A model generated the notes under the pieces. The model had not been told where the DNA came from, made no database searches, and worked only from the letters and a program-made list of their open reading frames with translations. A stretch of 64,000 bases of DNA from Diadophis punctatus similis. Lineage: Eukaryota > Chordata > Lepidosauria > Squamata > Dipsadidae. The translations under genes and the position numbers were made by a program. Below are positions 12,401 to 26,900 of the stretch, piece by piece. The stretch spans positions 1,302,001-1,366,000 of the forward strand of contig JALIGW010000059.1 of assembly GCA_023053685.1 (NCBI GenBank), in the 5' to 3' direction. Position 1 is the first letter of the stretch; the number at the start of each line of letters is the position of its first letter.

Positions 12401-15312
12401 ATGAATTAGCCCAAGCCGTATCATAGAATTTACCTTACGACTCAATTCAGCCCGAAAACCTCACTTTTGACACAGAGCTCAGAAATGAAAAAGAAACACA
12501 TACAGTATTCCTGTTCCCTAGGGTCTGGAAAGCCAAATTCTCACACCATTTTCAGATCCGAGCTTTCCCTGTTGAGTTAGCCCAAGCCGTATCTCAGAAT
12601 TTGCCTTGGGACTCAATTCAGCCAGAAAACTTCACTTTTGACACAGAGCTCAGAAATGAAAAAGAAACACATATCCATGTTCCCCAGGGTATGGAAAACC
12701 GAATTCCCACACCATTTGCCGATCCGAGCATTCCCTGAGGAATTAGCCCAAGGCGTTTCTCAGAATTTGCCATAGAACTCAATTCAGCCCGAAAACTTCA
12801 CTTTTGACAAAGAGCTCAGAAATAAAAAAGAAACACATATTCATGTTCCCCAGGGTCTGGAAAGCCAAATTCTCACACCATTTTCAGATCCGAGCTTTCC
12901 CTGAGGAGTTAGCCAAAGGCCTATCTCAGAATTTGCCATAGAAATCAATTCAGCCAGAAACTTCACTTTTGACACAGAGCTCAGAAATGAAAAAGAAACA
13001 CATATCCATGTTCCCCAGGGTGTGGAAAGCCAAATTACCACACTATTTTCAGGTCCTAGTTTTCCCTGAGGAATTAGCCAAAGCCGTATCTCATAATTTG
13101 CCTTAGGACTCAATTCAGCCAGAAAACTTCACTCTTGACACAGACCTCAGAAATGAAAAAGAAATACATATTCATGTTCCCTACGGTCGGGAAAGACAAA
13201 TTTTCACACCATTTTCAGATCCGAGCATTCCCTGAGGAATTAGCCCAAGCCGTATCATAGAATTTACCTTACGACTCAATTCAGCCCGAAAACCTCACTA
13301 TTGACACAGAGCTCAGAAATGAAAAAGAAACACATATCCATGTTCCCCAGGGTATGGAAAACCGAATTCCCACACCATTTGCCGATCCGAGCATTCCCTG
13401 AGGAATTAGCCCAAGCCGTATCATAGAATTTACCTTACGACTCAATTCAGCCCGAAAACCTCACTTTTGACACAGAGCTCAGAAATGAAAAAGAAACACA
13501 TATCCATGTTCCCCAGGGTATGGAAAACCGAATTCCCACACCATTTGCAGATCCGAGCATTCCCTGATGAATTAGCCCAAGCCGTATCATAGAATTTACC
13601 TTACGACTCAATTCAGCCCGAAAACCTCACTTTTGACACAGAGCTCAGAAATGAAAAAGAAACACATACAGTATTCCTGTTCCCTAGGGTCTGGAAAGCC
13701 AAATTCTCACACCATTTTCAGATCCGAGCTTTCCCTGTTGAGTTAGCCCAAGCCGTATCTCAGAATTTGCCTTGGGACTCAATTCAGCCAGAAAACTTCA
13801 CTTTTGACACAGAGCTCAGAAATGAAAAAGAAACACATATCCATGTTCCCCAGGGTATGGAAAACCGAATTCCCACACCATTTGCCGATCCGAGCATTCC
13901 CTGAGGAATTAGCCCAAGGCGTTTCTCAGAATTTGCCATAGAACTCAATTCAGCCCGAAAACTTCACTTTTGACAAAGAGCTCAGAAATAAAAAAGAAAC
14001 ACATATTCATGTTCCCCAGGGTCTGGAAAGCCAAATTCTCACACCATTTTCAGATCCGAGCTTTCCCTGAGGAGTTAGCCAAAGGCCTATCTCAGAATTT
14101 GCCATAGAAATCAATTCAGCCAGAAACTTCACTTTTGACACAGAGCTCAGAAATGAAAAAGAAACACATATCCATGTTCCCCAGGGTGTGGAAAGCCAAA
14201 TTACCACACTATTTTCAGGTCCTAGTTTTCCCTGAGGAATTAGCCAAAGCCGTATCTCATAATTTGCCTTAGGACTCAATTCAGCCAGAAAACTTCACTC
14301 TTGACACAGACCTCAGAAATGAAAAAGAAATACATATTCATGTTCCCTACGGTCGGGAAAGACAAATTTTCACACCATTTTCAGATCCGAGCATTCCCTG
14401 AGGAATTAGCCCAAGCCGTATCATAGAATTTACCTTACGACTCAATTCAGCCCGAAAACCTCACTATTGACACAGAGCTCAGAAATGAAAAAGAAACACA
14501 TATCCATGTTCCCCAGGGTATGGAAAACCGAATTCCCACACCATTTGCCGATCCGAGCATTCCCTGAGGAATTAGCCCAAGGCGTTTCTCAGAATTTGCC
14601 ATAGAACTCAATTCAGCCCGAAAACTTCACTTTTGACAAAGAGCTCAGAAATAAAAAAGAAACACATATTCATGTTCCCCAGGGTCTGGAAAGCCAAATT
14701 CTCACACCATTTTCAGATCCGAGCTTTCCCTGAGGAGTTAGCCCAAGCCGTATCTCATAATTTGCCTTAGGATTCAATTCAACCAGAAAACTTCACTTTT
14801 GACACAGAGCTCAGAAATGAAAAAGAAACACATATTCATGTTCCCCAGGGTCTGGAAAGCCAAAATCTCACAAAATTTTCAGATCCAAGCATTCCCTGAG
14901 GAATTAGCCCAAGCCGTATCATAGAATTTACCTTACGACTCAATTCAGCCCAAAAACCTCACTTTTGACACAGAGCTCAGAAATGAAAAAGAAACACATA
15001 TCCATGTTCCCCAGGGTATGGAAAAGCAAATTCCCACACCATTTTCAGATCCGAGCAATCCCTGAGGAATTAGCCCAAGCCGTATCATAGAATTTACCTT
15101 ACGACTCAATTCAGCCCGAAAACCTCACTTTTGACACAGAGCTCAGAAATGAAAAAGAAACACATATCCATGTTCCCCAGGGTATGGAAAACCGAATTCC
15201 CACACCATTTCCAGATCCGAGCATTCCCTGATGAATTAGTCCAAGCCGTATCATAGAATTTACCTTACGACTCAATTCAGCCCGAAAACCTCACTTTTGA
15301 CACAGAGCTCAG
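9492..15312 (+). repeat. Array interval 3, 5821 bp (35 monomers)
   Basis: Ta monomers start at 9492, 12483 and 13649. This is the fullest version of the first-third pattern. The run 11322-12482 corresponds to 836 onward and to 3671-4831. Most of the interval from about 10.0 kb is repeated at a shift of 5820 in the next interval: Ta at 12483 and 13649 recur at 18303 and 19469. Confidence 0.9.
12317..14580 (+). repeat. 1166-bp (7-monomer) tandem duplication
   Basis: Unit one starts at 12317 and unit two at 13483. Ta monomers at 12483 and 13649 are 1166 bp apart. The following types keep that spacing: an aaataaaaaag start, a ggtgtgg monomer, and a tacggtcggg monomer. The match ends near 14580, where the second copy switches from the cgtatcatag ending to the cgtttctcag ending. 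Confidence 0.87.
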
Positions 15313-15482
15313 AAATGAAAAAGAAACACATACAGTATTCCTGTTCCCTAGGGTCTGGAAAGCCAAATTCTCACACCATTTTCAGATCCGAGCTTTCCCT
15401 GAGGAGTTAGCCAAAGGCCTATCTTAGAATTTGCCATAGAAATCAATTCAGCCAGAAACTTCACTTTTGACACAGAGGTCAG
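15313..15482 (+). repeat. Tb monomer: 170 bp, cagta insertion, different back half
   Basis: First of six copies. The front half is the same as Ta, but the back half is gaggagttagccaaaggcc followed by tatcttagaa and the one-base-short gccagaaacttc. The back half equals that of the ordinary monomer at 14-20 kb with ccaaaggcctatc, so Tb looks like a Ta-front hybrid. The next monomer starts with gaggtcagaaatg. Confidence 0.9.
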
Positions 15483-17574
15483 AAATGAAAAAGAAACACA
15501 TATCCATGTTCCCCAGGGTGTGGAAAGCCAAATTTTCACACCATTTTCAGATCCGAGCTTTCCCTGAGGACTTAGCCCAAGGCGTTTCTCAGAATTTGCC
15601 ATAGAACTCCATTCAGCCCGAAAACCTCACTTTTGACATAGAGCTCAGAAATGAAAAACAAACACATATCCATGTTCCCCAGGGTGTGGAAAGCCAAATT
15701 ACCACACCATTTTCAGGTCCGAGTTTTCCCTGAGGAATTAGCCCAAGCCGTATCTCATAATTTGCCTTAGGACTCAATTATAACAGAAAACTTCACTTTT
15801 GACACAGAGCTCAGAAATGAAAAAGAAACACAAATTCATGTTCCCTAGACTCTGGAAAGAAAAATCTCACACAATTTTTAGATCCGAACTATCCCTGACG
15901 AGTTAGCCCAAGCCTTATCATAGAATTTGCCTTAGAACTCAATTCAGCCAGAAAACTTCCCTTTTGACACAGAGCTCAGAAATCAAAAAGAAACACATAT
16001 CCATGTTCCCCAGGGTATGGAAAGCCGAATTCCCACACCATTTGCAGATCCGAGCTTTCCCTGAGGACTTAGCCCAAGGCGTTTCTCAGAATTTGCCATA
16101 GAACTCAATTCAGCCCGAAAACCTCACTTTTGGCATAGAGCTCAGAAATGAAAAACAAACACATATCCATGTTCCCCAGGGTGTGGAAAGCCAAATTACC
16201 ACACTATTTGCAGATCCGAGCTTTCCCTGAGGACTTAGCCCAAGGCGTTTCTCAGAATTTGCCATAGAACTCAATTCAGCCCAAAAACCTCACTTTTGAC
16301 ACAGAGCTCAGAAATGAAAAAGAAACACATATCCATGTTCCCCAGGGTATGGAAAAGCAAATTCCCACACCATTTTCAGATCCAAGCATTCCCTGAGGAA
16401 TTAGCCCAAGCCGTATCTCATAAATTGCCTTAGAATTCAATTCAACCAGAAAAGTTCACTTTTGACACAGAGCTCAGAAATGAAAAAGAAACACATATTC
16501 ATGTTCCCCAGGGTCTGGAAAGCCAAAATCTCACAAAATTTTCAGATCCAAGCATTCCCTGAGGACTTAGCCCAAGGCGTTTCTCAGAATTTGCCATAGA
16601 ACTCAATTCAGCCCGAAAACCTCACTTTTGACATAGAGCTCAGAAATGAAAAACAAACACATATCCATGTTCCCCAGGGTGTGGAAAGCCAAATTACCAC
16701 ACCATTTTCAGGTCCGAGTTTTCCCTGAGGAATTAGCCCAAGCCGTATCTCATAATTTGCCTTAGGACTCAATTATAACAGAAAACTTCACTTTTGACAC
16801 AGAGCTCAGAAATGAAAAAGAAACACATATTCGTGTTCTCCAGGGTCTGGAAAGCCGAATTCTGACACCATTTTCAGATCCGAGCTTTCCCTGAGGAGTT
16901 AGCCCAAGGCGTATCATAGAATTTACTTTAAGACTCAATTCACCCCGATAACCTCACTGTTGACACAGAGCTCAGAAATGAAAAAGAAACACATATTCAT
17001 GTTCCCCAGGGTCTGGAAAGCCAAAATCTCACAAAATTTTCAGATCCAAGCATTCCCTGAGGAATTAGCCCAAGCCGTATCATAGAATTTACCTTACGAC
17101 TCAATTCAGCCCGAAAACCTCTCTTTTGACACAGAGCTCAGAAATCAAAAAGAAACACATATCCATGTTCCCCAGGGTATGGAAAGCCGAATTCCCACAC
17201 CATTTGCAGATCCGAGCTTTCCCTGAGAACTTAGCCCAAGGCGTTTCTCAGAATTTGCCATAGAACTCAATTCAGCCCGAAAACCTCACTTTTGACATAG
17301 AGCTCAGAAATGAAAAACAAACACATATCCATGTTCCCCAGGGTGTGGAAAGCCAAATTACCACACCATTTTCAGGTCCGAGTTTTCCCTGAGGAATTAG
17401 CCCAAGCCGTATCTCATAATTTGCCTTAGGACTCAATTATAACAGAAAACTTCACTTTTGACACAGAGCTCAGAAATGAAAAAGAAACACATATTCATGT
17501 TCTCCAGGGTCTGGAAAGCCGAATTCTGACACCATTTTCAGATCCGAGCTTTCCCTGAGGAGTTAGCCCAAGGC

Positions 17575-19906
17575 GTTTCTCAGAATTTGCCATAGAACTC
17601 AATTCAGCCCGAAAACCTCACTATTGACACAGAGCTCAGAAATGAAAAAGAAACACATATTCCTGTTCCCTAGGGTTCGGAAAGCCAAATTTTCACACCA
17701 TATTCAGATCCGAGCTTTCCCTGAGGAGTTAGCCCAAGCCGTATCATAGAATTTACTTTAAGACTCAATTCACCCCGAAAACCTCACTGTTGACACAGAG
17801 CTCAGAAATGAAAAAGAAACACAAATTCATGTTCCCTACACTCTGGAAAGAAAAATCTCACAAAATTTTCAGATCCAAGCATTCCCTGAGGAATTAGCCC
17901 AAGCCGTATCATAGAATTTACCTTACGACTCAATTCAGCACAAAAACCTCACTTTTGACACAGAGCTCAGAAATGAAAAAGAAACATATATCCATGTTCC
18001 CCAGGGTATGGAAAAGCAAATTCCCACACCATTTTCAGATCCGAGCAATCCCTGAGGAATTAGCCCAAGCCGTATCATAGAATTTACCTTACGACTCAAT
18101 TCAGCCCGAAAACCTCACTTTTGACACAGAGCTCAGAAATGAAAAAGAAACACATATCCATGTTCCCCAGGGTATGGAAAACCGAATTCCCACACCATTT
18201 GCAGATCCGAGCATTCCCTGATGAATTAGCCCAAGCCGTATCATAGAATTTACCTTACGACTCAATTCAGCCCGAAAACCTCACTTTTGACACAGAGCTC
18301 AGAAATGAAAAAGAAACACATACAGTATTCCTGTTCCCTAGGGTCTGGAAAGCCAAATTCTCACACCATTTTCAGATCCGAGCTTTCCCTGTTGAGTTAG
18401 CCCAAGCCGTATCTCAGAATTTGTTTTGGGACTCAATTCAGCCAGAAAACTTCACTTTTGACACAGAGCTCAGAAATGAAAAAGAAACACATATCCATGT
18501 TCCCCAGGGTATGGAAAACCGAATTCCCACACCATTTGCCGATCCGAGCATTCCCTGAGGAATTAGCCCAAGGCGTTTCTCAGAATTTGCCATAGAACTC
18601 AATTCAGCCCGAAAACTTCACTTTTGACAAAGAGCTCAGAAATAAAAAAGAAACACATATTCATGTTCCCCAGGGTCTGGAAAGCCAAATTCTCACACCA
18701 TTTTCAGATCCGAGCTTTCCCTGAGGAGTTAGCCAAAGGCGTTTCTCAGAATTTGCCATAGAACTCAATTCAGCCCGAAAACCTCACTTTTGACACAGAG
18801 CTCAGAAATGAAAAAGAAACACATATTCCTGTTCCCTAGGGTTCGGAAAGCCAAATTTTCACACCATATTCAGATCCGAGCTTTCCCTGAGGAGTTAGCC
18901 CAAGCCGTATCATAGAATTTACTTTAAGACTCAATTCACCCCGAAAACCTCACTGTTGACACAGAGCTCAGAAATGAAAAAGAAACACAAATTCATGTTC
19001 CCTACACTCTGGAAAGAAAAATCTCACAAAATTTTCAGATCCAAGCATTCCCTGAGGAATTAGCCCAAGCCGTATCATAGAATTTACCTTACGACTCAAT
19101 TCAGCCCAAAAACCTCACTTTTGACACAGAGCTCAGAAATGAAAAAGAAACATATATCCATGTTCCCCAGGGTATGGAAAAGCAAATTCCCACACCATTT
19201 TCAGATCCGAGCAATCCCTGAGGAATTAGCCCAAGCCGTATCATAGAATTTACCTTACGACTCAATTCAGCCCGAAAACCTCACTTTTGACACAGAGCTC
19301 AGAAATGAAAAAGAAACACATATCCATGTTCCCCAGGGTATGGAAAACCGAATTCCCACACCATTTGCAGATCCGAGCATTCCCTGATGAATTAGCCCAA
19401 GCCGTATCATAGAATTTACCTTACGACTCAATTCAGCCCGAAAACCTCACTTTTGACACAGAGCTCAGAAATGAAAAAGAAACACATACAGTATTCCTGT
19501 TCCCTAGGGTCTGGAAAGCCAAATTCTCACACCATTTTCAGATCCGAGCTTTCCCTGTTGAGTTAGCCCAAGCCGTATCTCAGAATTTGTTTTGGGACTC
19601 AATTCAGCCAGAAAACTTCACTTTTGACACAGAGCTCAGAAATGAAAAAGAAACACATATCCATGTTCCCCAGGGTATGGAAAACCGAATTCCCACACCA
19701 TTTGCCGATCTGAGCATTCCCTGAGGAATTAGCCCAAGGCGTTTCTCAGAATTTGCCATAGAACTCAATTCAGCCCGAAAACTTCACTTTTGACAAAGAG
19801 CTCAGAAATAAAAAAGAAACACATATTCATGTTCCCCAGGGTCTGGAAAGCCAAATTCTCACACCATTTTCAGATCCGAGCTTTCCCTGAGGAGTTAGCC
19901 AAAGGC
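17575..19906 (+). repeat. Second 1166-bp tandem duplication, different monomers
   Basis: The units are about 17575-18740 and 18741-19906. Both contain a Ta monomer with the private variant ttgttttgggactc (near 18421 and 19587) and a cctagggttcgg monomer followed by gttagcccaagccgtatcat (near 17730 and 18896). The junction near 18740 fuses agccaaaggc to gtttctcag, a combination made by exchange. The length equals the 12.3-14.6 kb duplication, but the monomer content differs. Confidence 0.87.
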
Positions 19907-20966
19907 CTATCTCAGAATTTGCCATAGAAATCAATTCAGCCAGAAACTTCACTTTTGACACAGAGCTCAGAAATGAAAAAGAAACACATATCCATGTTCC
20001 CCAGGGTGTGGAAAGCCAAATTACCACACTATTTTCAGGTCCTAGTTTTCCCTGAGGAATTAGCCAAAGCCGTATCTCATAATTTGCCTTAGGACTCAAT
20101 TCAGCCAGAAAACTTCACTCTTGACACAGACCTCAGAAATGAAAAAGAAATACATATTCATGTTCCCTACGGTCGGGAAAGACAAATTTTCACACCATTT
20201 TCAGATCCGAGCATTCCCTGAGGAATTAGCCCAAGCCGTATCATAGAATTTACCTTACGACTCAATTCAGCCCGAAAACCTCACTATTGACACAGAGCTC
20301 AGAAATGAAAAAGAAACACATATCCATGTTCCCCAGGGTATGGAAAACCGAATTCCCACACCATTTGCCGATCCGAGCATTCCCTGAGGAATTAGCCCAA
20401 GGCGTTTCTCAGAATTTGCCATAGAACTCAATTCAGCCCGAAAACTTCACTTTTGACAAAGAGCTCAGAAATAAAAAAGAAACACATATTCATGTTCCCC
20501 AGGGTCTGGAAAGCCAAATTCTCACACCATTTTCAGATCCGAGCTTTCCCTGTGGAGTTAGCACAAGCCGTATCTCATAATTTGCCTTAGGATTCAATTC
20601 AACCAGAAAACTTCACTTTTGACACAGAGCTCAGAAATGAAAAAGAAACACATATTCATGTTCCCCAGGGTCTGGAAAGCCAAAATCTCACAAAATTTTC
20701 AGATCCAAGCATTCCCTGAGGAATTAGCCCAAGCCGTATCATAGAATTTACCTTACGACTCAATTCAGCCCAAAAACCTCACTTTTGACACAGAGCTCAG
20801 AAATGAAAAAGAAACACATATCCATGTTCCCCAGGGTATGGAAAAGCAAATTCCCACACCATTTGCAGATCCGAGCATTCCCTGATGAATTAGCCCAAGC
20901 CGTATCATAGAATTTACCTTACGACTCAATTCAGCCCGAAAACCTCACTTTTGACACAGAGCTCAG

Positions 20967-23900
20967 AAATGAAAAAGAAACACATACAGTATTCCTATTC
21001 CCTAGGGTCTGGAAAGCCAAATTCTCACACCATTTTCAGATCCGAGCTTTCCCTGAGGAGTTAGCCAAAGGCCTATCTTAGAATTTGCCATAGAAATCAA
21101 TTCAGCCAGAAACTTCACTTTTGACACAGAGGTCAGAAATGAAAAAGAAACACATATCCATGTTCCCCAGGGTGTGGAAAGCCAAATTTTCACACCATTT
21201 TCAGATCCGAGCTTTCCCTGAGGACTTAGCCCAAGGCGTTTCTCAGAATTTGCCATAGAACTCCATTCAGCCCGAAAACCTCACTTTTGACATAGAGCTC
21301 AGAAATGAAAAACAAACACATATCCATGTTCCCCAGGGTGTGGAAAGCCAAATTACCACACCATTTTCAGGTCCGAGTTTTCCCTGAGGAATTAGCCCAA
21401 GCCGTATCTCATAATTTGCCTTAGGACTCAATTATAACAGAAAACTTCACTTTTGACACAGAGCTCAGAAATGAAAAAGAAACACAAATTCATGTTCCCT
21501 AGACTCTGGAAAGAAAAATCTCACACAATTTTTAGATCCGAACTTTCCCTGACGAGTTAGCCCAAGCCTTATCATAGAATTTGCCTTAGAACTCAATTCA
21601 GCCAGAAAACTTCCCTTTTGACACAGAGCTCAGAAATCAAAAAGAAACACATATCCATGTTCCCCAGGGTATGGAAAGCCGAATTCCCACACCATTTGCA
21701 GATCCGAGCTTTCCCTGAGGACTTAGCCCAAGGCGTTTCTCAGAATTTGCCATAGAACTCAATTCAGCCCGAAAACCTCACTTTTGGCATAGAGCTCAGA
21801 AATGAAAAACAAACACATATCCATGTTCCCCAGGGTGTGGAAAGCCAAATTACCACACTATTTGCAGATCCGAGCTTTCCCTGAGGACTTAGCCCAAGGC
21901 GTTTCTCAGAATTTGCCATAGAACTCAATTCAGCCCAAAAACCTCACTTTTGACACAGAGCTCAGAAATGAAAAAGAAACACATATCCATGTTCCCCAGG
22001 GTATGGAAAAGCAAATTCCCACACCATTTTCAGATCCAAGCATTCCCTGAGGAATTAGCCCAAGCCGTATCTCATAAATTGCCTTAGAATTCAATTCAAC
22101 CAGAAAAGTTCACTTTTGACACAGAGCTCAGAAATGAAAAAGAAACACATATTCATGTTCCCCAGGGTCTGGAAAGCCAAAATCTCACAAAATTTTCAGA
22201 TCCAAGCATTCCCTGAGGACTTAGCCCAAGGCGTTTCTCAGAATTTGCCATAGAACTCAATTCAGCCCGAAAACCTCACTTTTGACATAGAGCTCAGAAA
22301 TGAAAAACAAACACATATCCATGTTCCCCAGGGTGTGGAAAGCCAAATTACCACACCATTTTCAGGTCCGAGTTTTCCCTGAGGAATTAGCCCAAGCCGT
22401 ATCTCATAATTTGCCTTAGGACTCAATTATAACAGAAAACTTCACTTTTGACACAGAGCTCAGAAATGAAAAAGAAACACATATTCATGTTCTCCAGGGT
22501 CTGGAAAGCCGAATTCTGACACCATTTTCAGATCCGAGCTTTCCCTGATGAGTTAGCCCAAGGCGTTTCTCAGAATTTGCCATAGAACTCAATTCAGCCC
22601 GAAAACCTCACTTTTGACACAGAGCTCAGAAATGAAAAAGAGACACATATTCCTGTTCCCTAGGGTTCGGAAAGCCAAATTTTCACACCATATTCAGATC
22701 CGAGTTTTCTCTGAGTTGTTAGCCCAAGGCGTATCATAGAATTTACTTTAAGACTCAATTCACCCCGAAAACCTCACTGTTGACACAGAGCTCAGAAATG
22801 AAAAAGAAACACAAATTCATGTTCCCTAGACTCTGGAAAGAAAAATCTCACACAATTTTTAGATCCGAACTTTCCCTGACGAGTTAGCCCAAGCCTTATC
22901 ATAGAATTTGCCTTAGAACTCAATTCAGCCCGAAAACCTCACTTTTGACACAGAGCTCAGAAATCAAAAAGAAATGCATATCCATGTTCCCCAGGGTATG
23001 GAAAAGCAAATTCCCACACCATTTTCAGATCCAAGCATTCCCTGAGGAATTAGCCCAAGCCGTATCTTATAAATTGCCTTAGAATTCAATTCAACCAGAA
23101 AAGTTCACTTTTGACACAGAGCTCAGAAATGAAAAAGAAACACATATTCATGTTCCCCAGGGTCTGGAAAGCCAAAATCTCACAAAATTTTCAGATCCAA
23201 GCATTCCCTGAGGACTTAGCCCAAGGCGTTTCTCAGAATTTGCCATAGAACTCAATTCAGCCCGAAAACCTCACTTTTGACATAGAGCTCAGAAATGAAA
23301 AACAAACACATATCCATGTTCCCCAGGGTCTGGAAAGGGAAAATCTCACAAAATTTTCAGATCCAAGCATTCCCTGAGGAATTAGCCCAAGCCGTATCAT
23401 AGAATTTACCTTACGACTCAATTCAGCCCGAAAACCTCTCTTTTGACACAGAGCTCAGAAATCAAAAAGAAACACATATCCATGTTCCCCAGGGTATGGA
23501 AAGCCGAATTCCCACACCATTTGCAGATCTGAGCTTTCCCTGAGGACTTAGCCCAAGGCGTTTCTCAGAATTTGCCATAGAACTCAATTCAGCCCGAAAA
23601 CCTCACTTTTGACATAGAGCTCAGAAATGAAAAAGAAACACATATCCATGTTCCCCAGGGTGTGGAAAGCCAAATTACCACACCATTTTCAGGTCCGAGT
23701 TTTCCCTGAGGAATTAGCCCAAGCCGTATCTCATAATTTGCCTTAGGACTCAATTATAACAGAAAACTTCACTTTTGACACATAGCTCAGAAATGAAAAA
23801 GTAACACATATTCATGTTCTCCAGGGTCTGGAAAGCTGAATTCTCACACCATTTTCAGATCTGAGCTTTCCCTGCGGAGTTAGCCCAAGCCGTATCTCAT

Positions 23901-26900
23901 AATTTGCCTTAGGATTCAATTCAACCAGAAAACTTCACTTTTGACACAGAGCTCAGAAATGAAAAAGAAACACATATTCATGTTCCCCAGGGTCTGGAAA
24001 GCCAAAATCTCACAAAATTTTCAGATCCAAGCATTCCCTGAGGAATTAGCCCAAGCCGTATCATAGAATTTACCTTACGACTCAATTCAGCCCGAAAACC
24101 TCTCTTTTGACACAGAGCTCAGAAATCAAAAAGAAACACATATCCATGTTCCCCAGGGTATGGAAAGCCGAATTCCCACACCATTTGCAGATCTGAGCTT
24201 TCCCTGAGGACTTAGCCCAAGGCGTTTCTCAGAATTTGCCTTAGAACTCAATTCAGCCAGAAAACTTCCCTTTTGACACAGAGCTCAGAAATGAAAAAGA
24301 AACACATATTCATGTTCCCAGGGTCTGGAAAGCCAAATTCTCACACCATTTTCAGATCCGAGCTTTCCCTGAGGAATTAGCCCAAGGCGTTTCTCAGAAT
24401 TTGCCTTAGGATTCAATTCAACCAGAAAAGTTCACTTTTGACACAGAGCTCAGAAATGAAAAAGAAACACATATTCATGTTCCCCAGGGTCTGGAAAGCC
24501 AAAATCTCACAAAATTTTCAGATCCAAGCATTCCCTGAGGACTTAGCCCAAGGCGTTTCTCAGAATTTGCCATAGAACTCAATTCAGCCCGAAAACCTCA
24601 CTTTTGACATAGAGCTCAGAAATGAAAAACAAACACATATCCATGTTCCCCAGGGTGTGGAAAGCCAAATTACCACACCATTTTCACGTCCGAGTTTTCC
24701 CTGAGGAATTAGCCCAAGCCGTATCTCATAATTTGCCTTAGGACTCAATTATAACAGAAAACTTCACTTTTGACACAGAGCTCAGAAATGAAAAAGAAAC
24801 ACATATTCGTGTTCTCCAGGGTCTGGAAAGCCGAATTCTGACACCATTTTCAGATCCGAGCTTTCCCTAAGGAGTTAGCCCAAGGCGTATCATAGAATTT
24901 ACTTTAAGACTCAATTCACCCCGATAACCTCACTGTTGACACAGAGCTCAGAAATGAAAAAGAAACACATATTCATGTTCCCCAGGGTCTGGAAAGCCAA
25001 AATCTCACAAAATTTTCAGATCCAAGCATTCCCTGAGGAATTAGCCCAAGCCGTATCATAGAATTTACCTTACGACTCAATTCAGCCCGAAAACCTCTCT
25101 TTTGACACAGAGCTCAGAAATCAAAAAGAAACACATATCCATGTTCCCCAGGGTATGGAAAGCCGAATTCCCACACCATTTGCAGATCCGAGCTTTCCCT
25201 GAGAACTTAGCCCAAGGCGTTTCTCAGAATTTGCCATAGAACTCAATTCACCCCGAAAACCTCACTTTTGACATAGAGCTCAGAAATGAAAAACAAACAC
25301 ATATCCATGTTCCCCAGGGTGTGGAAAGCCAAATTACCACACCATTTTCAGGTCCGAGTTTTCCCTGAGGAATTAGCCCAAGCCGTATCTCATAATTTGC
25401 CTTAGGACTCAATTATAACAGAAAACTTCACTTTTGACACAGAGCTCAGAAATGAAAAAGAAACACATATTCATGTTCTCCAGGGTCTGGAAAGCCGAAT
25501 TCTGACACCATTTTCAGATCCGAGCTTTCCCTGAGGAGTTAGCCCAAGGCGTTTCTCAGAATTTGCCATAGAACTCAATTCAGCCCGAAAACCTCACTTT
25601 TGACACAGAGCTCAGAAATGAAAAAGAAACACATATTCCTGTTCCCTAGGGTTCGGAAAGCCAAATTTTCACACCATATTCAGATCCGAGCTTTCCCTGA
25701 GGAGTTAGCCCAAGGCGTATCATAGAATTTACTTTAAGACTCAATTCACCCCGAAAACCTCACTGTTGACACAGAGCTCAGAAATGAAAAAGAAACACAA
25801 ATTCATGTTCCCTACACTCTGGAAAGAAAAATCTCACAAAATTTTCAGATCCAAGCATTCCCTGAGGAATTAGCCCAAGCCGTATCATAGAATTTACCTT
25901 ACGACTCAATTCAGCCCAAAAACCTCACTTTTGACACAGAGCTCAGAAATGAAAAAGAAACATATATCCATGTTCCCCAGGGTATGGAAAAGCAAATTCC
26001 CACACCATTTTCAGATCCGAGCAATCCCTGAGGAATTAGCCCAAGCCGTATCATAGAATTTACCTTACGACTCAATTCAGCCCGAAAACCTCACTTTTGA
26101 CACAGAGCTCAGAAATGAAAAAGAAACACATATCCATGTTCCCCAGGGTATGGAAAACCGAATTCCCACACCATTTGCAGATCCGAGCATTCCCTGATGA
26201 ATTAGCCCAAGCCGTATCATAGAATTTACCTTACGACTCAATTCAGCCCGAAAACCTCACTTTTGACACAGAGCTCAGAAATGAAAAAGAAACACATACA
26301 GTATTCCTGTTCCCTAGGGTCTGGAAAGCCAAATTCTCACACCATTTTCAGATCCGAGCTTTCCCTGTTGAGTTAGCCCAAGCCGTATCTCAGAATTTGC
26401 CTTGGGACTCAATTCAGCCAGAAAACTTCACTTTTGACACAGAGCTCAGAAATGAAAAAGAAACACATATCCATGTTCCCCAGGGTATGGAAAACCGAAT
26501 TCCCACACCATTTGCCGATCCGAGCATTCCCTGAGGAATTAGCCCAAGGCGTTTCTCAGAATTTGCCATAGAACTCAATTCAGCCCGAAAACTTCACTTT
26601 TGACAAAGAGCTCAGAAATAAAAAAGAAACACATATTCATGTTCCCCAGGGTCTGGAAAGCCAAATTCTCACACCATTTTCAGATCCGAGCTTTCCCTGA
26701 GGAGTTAGCCAAAGGCCTATCTCAGAATTTGCCATAGAAATCAATTCAGCCAGAAACTTCACTTTTGACACAGAGCTCAGAAATGAAAAAGAAACACATA
26801 TCCATGTTCCCCAGGGTGTGGAAAGCCAAATTACCACACTATTTTCAGGTCCTAGTTTTCCCTGAGGAATTAGCCAAAGCCGTATCTCATAATTTGCCTT

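Larger units (their letters stand above)
15313..20966 (+). repeat. Array interval 4, 5654 bp (34 monomers)
   Basis: This opens with the first Tb monomer (15313) and contains Ta at 18303 and 19469. The part 15313 to about 17.2 kb resembles 20967 to about 22.5 kb at a shift of 5654, while 15.8-20.8 kb resembles 10.0-15.0 kb at a shift of 5820. The interval is therefore a mosaic that links two repeat registers. Confidence 0.88.
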
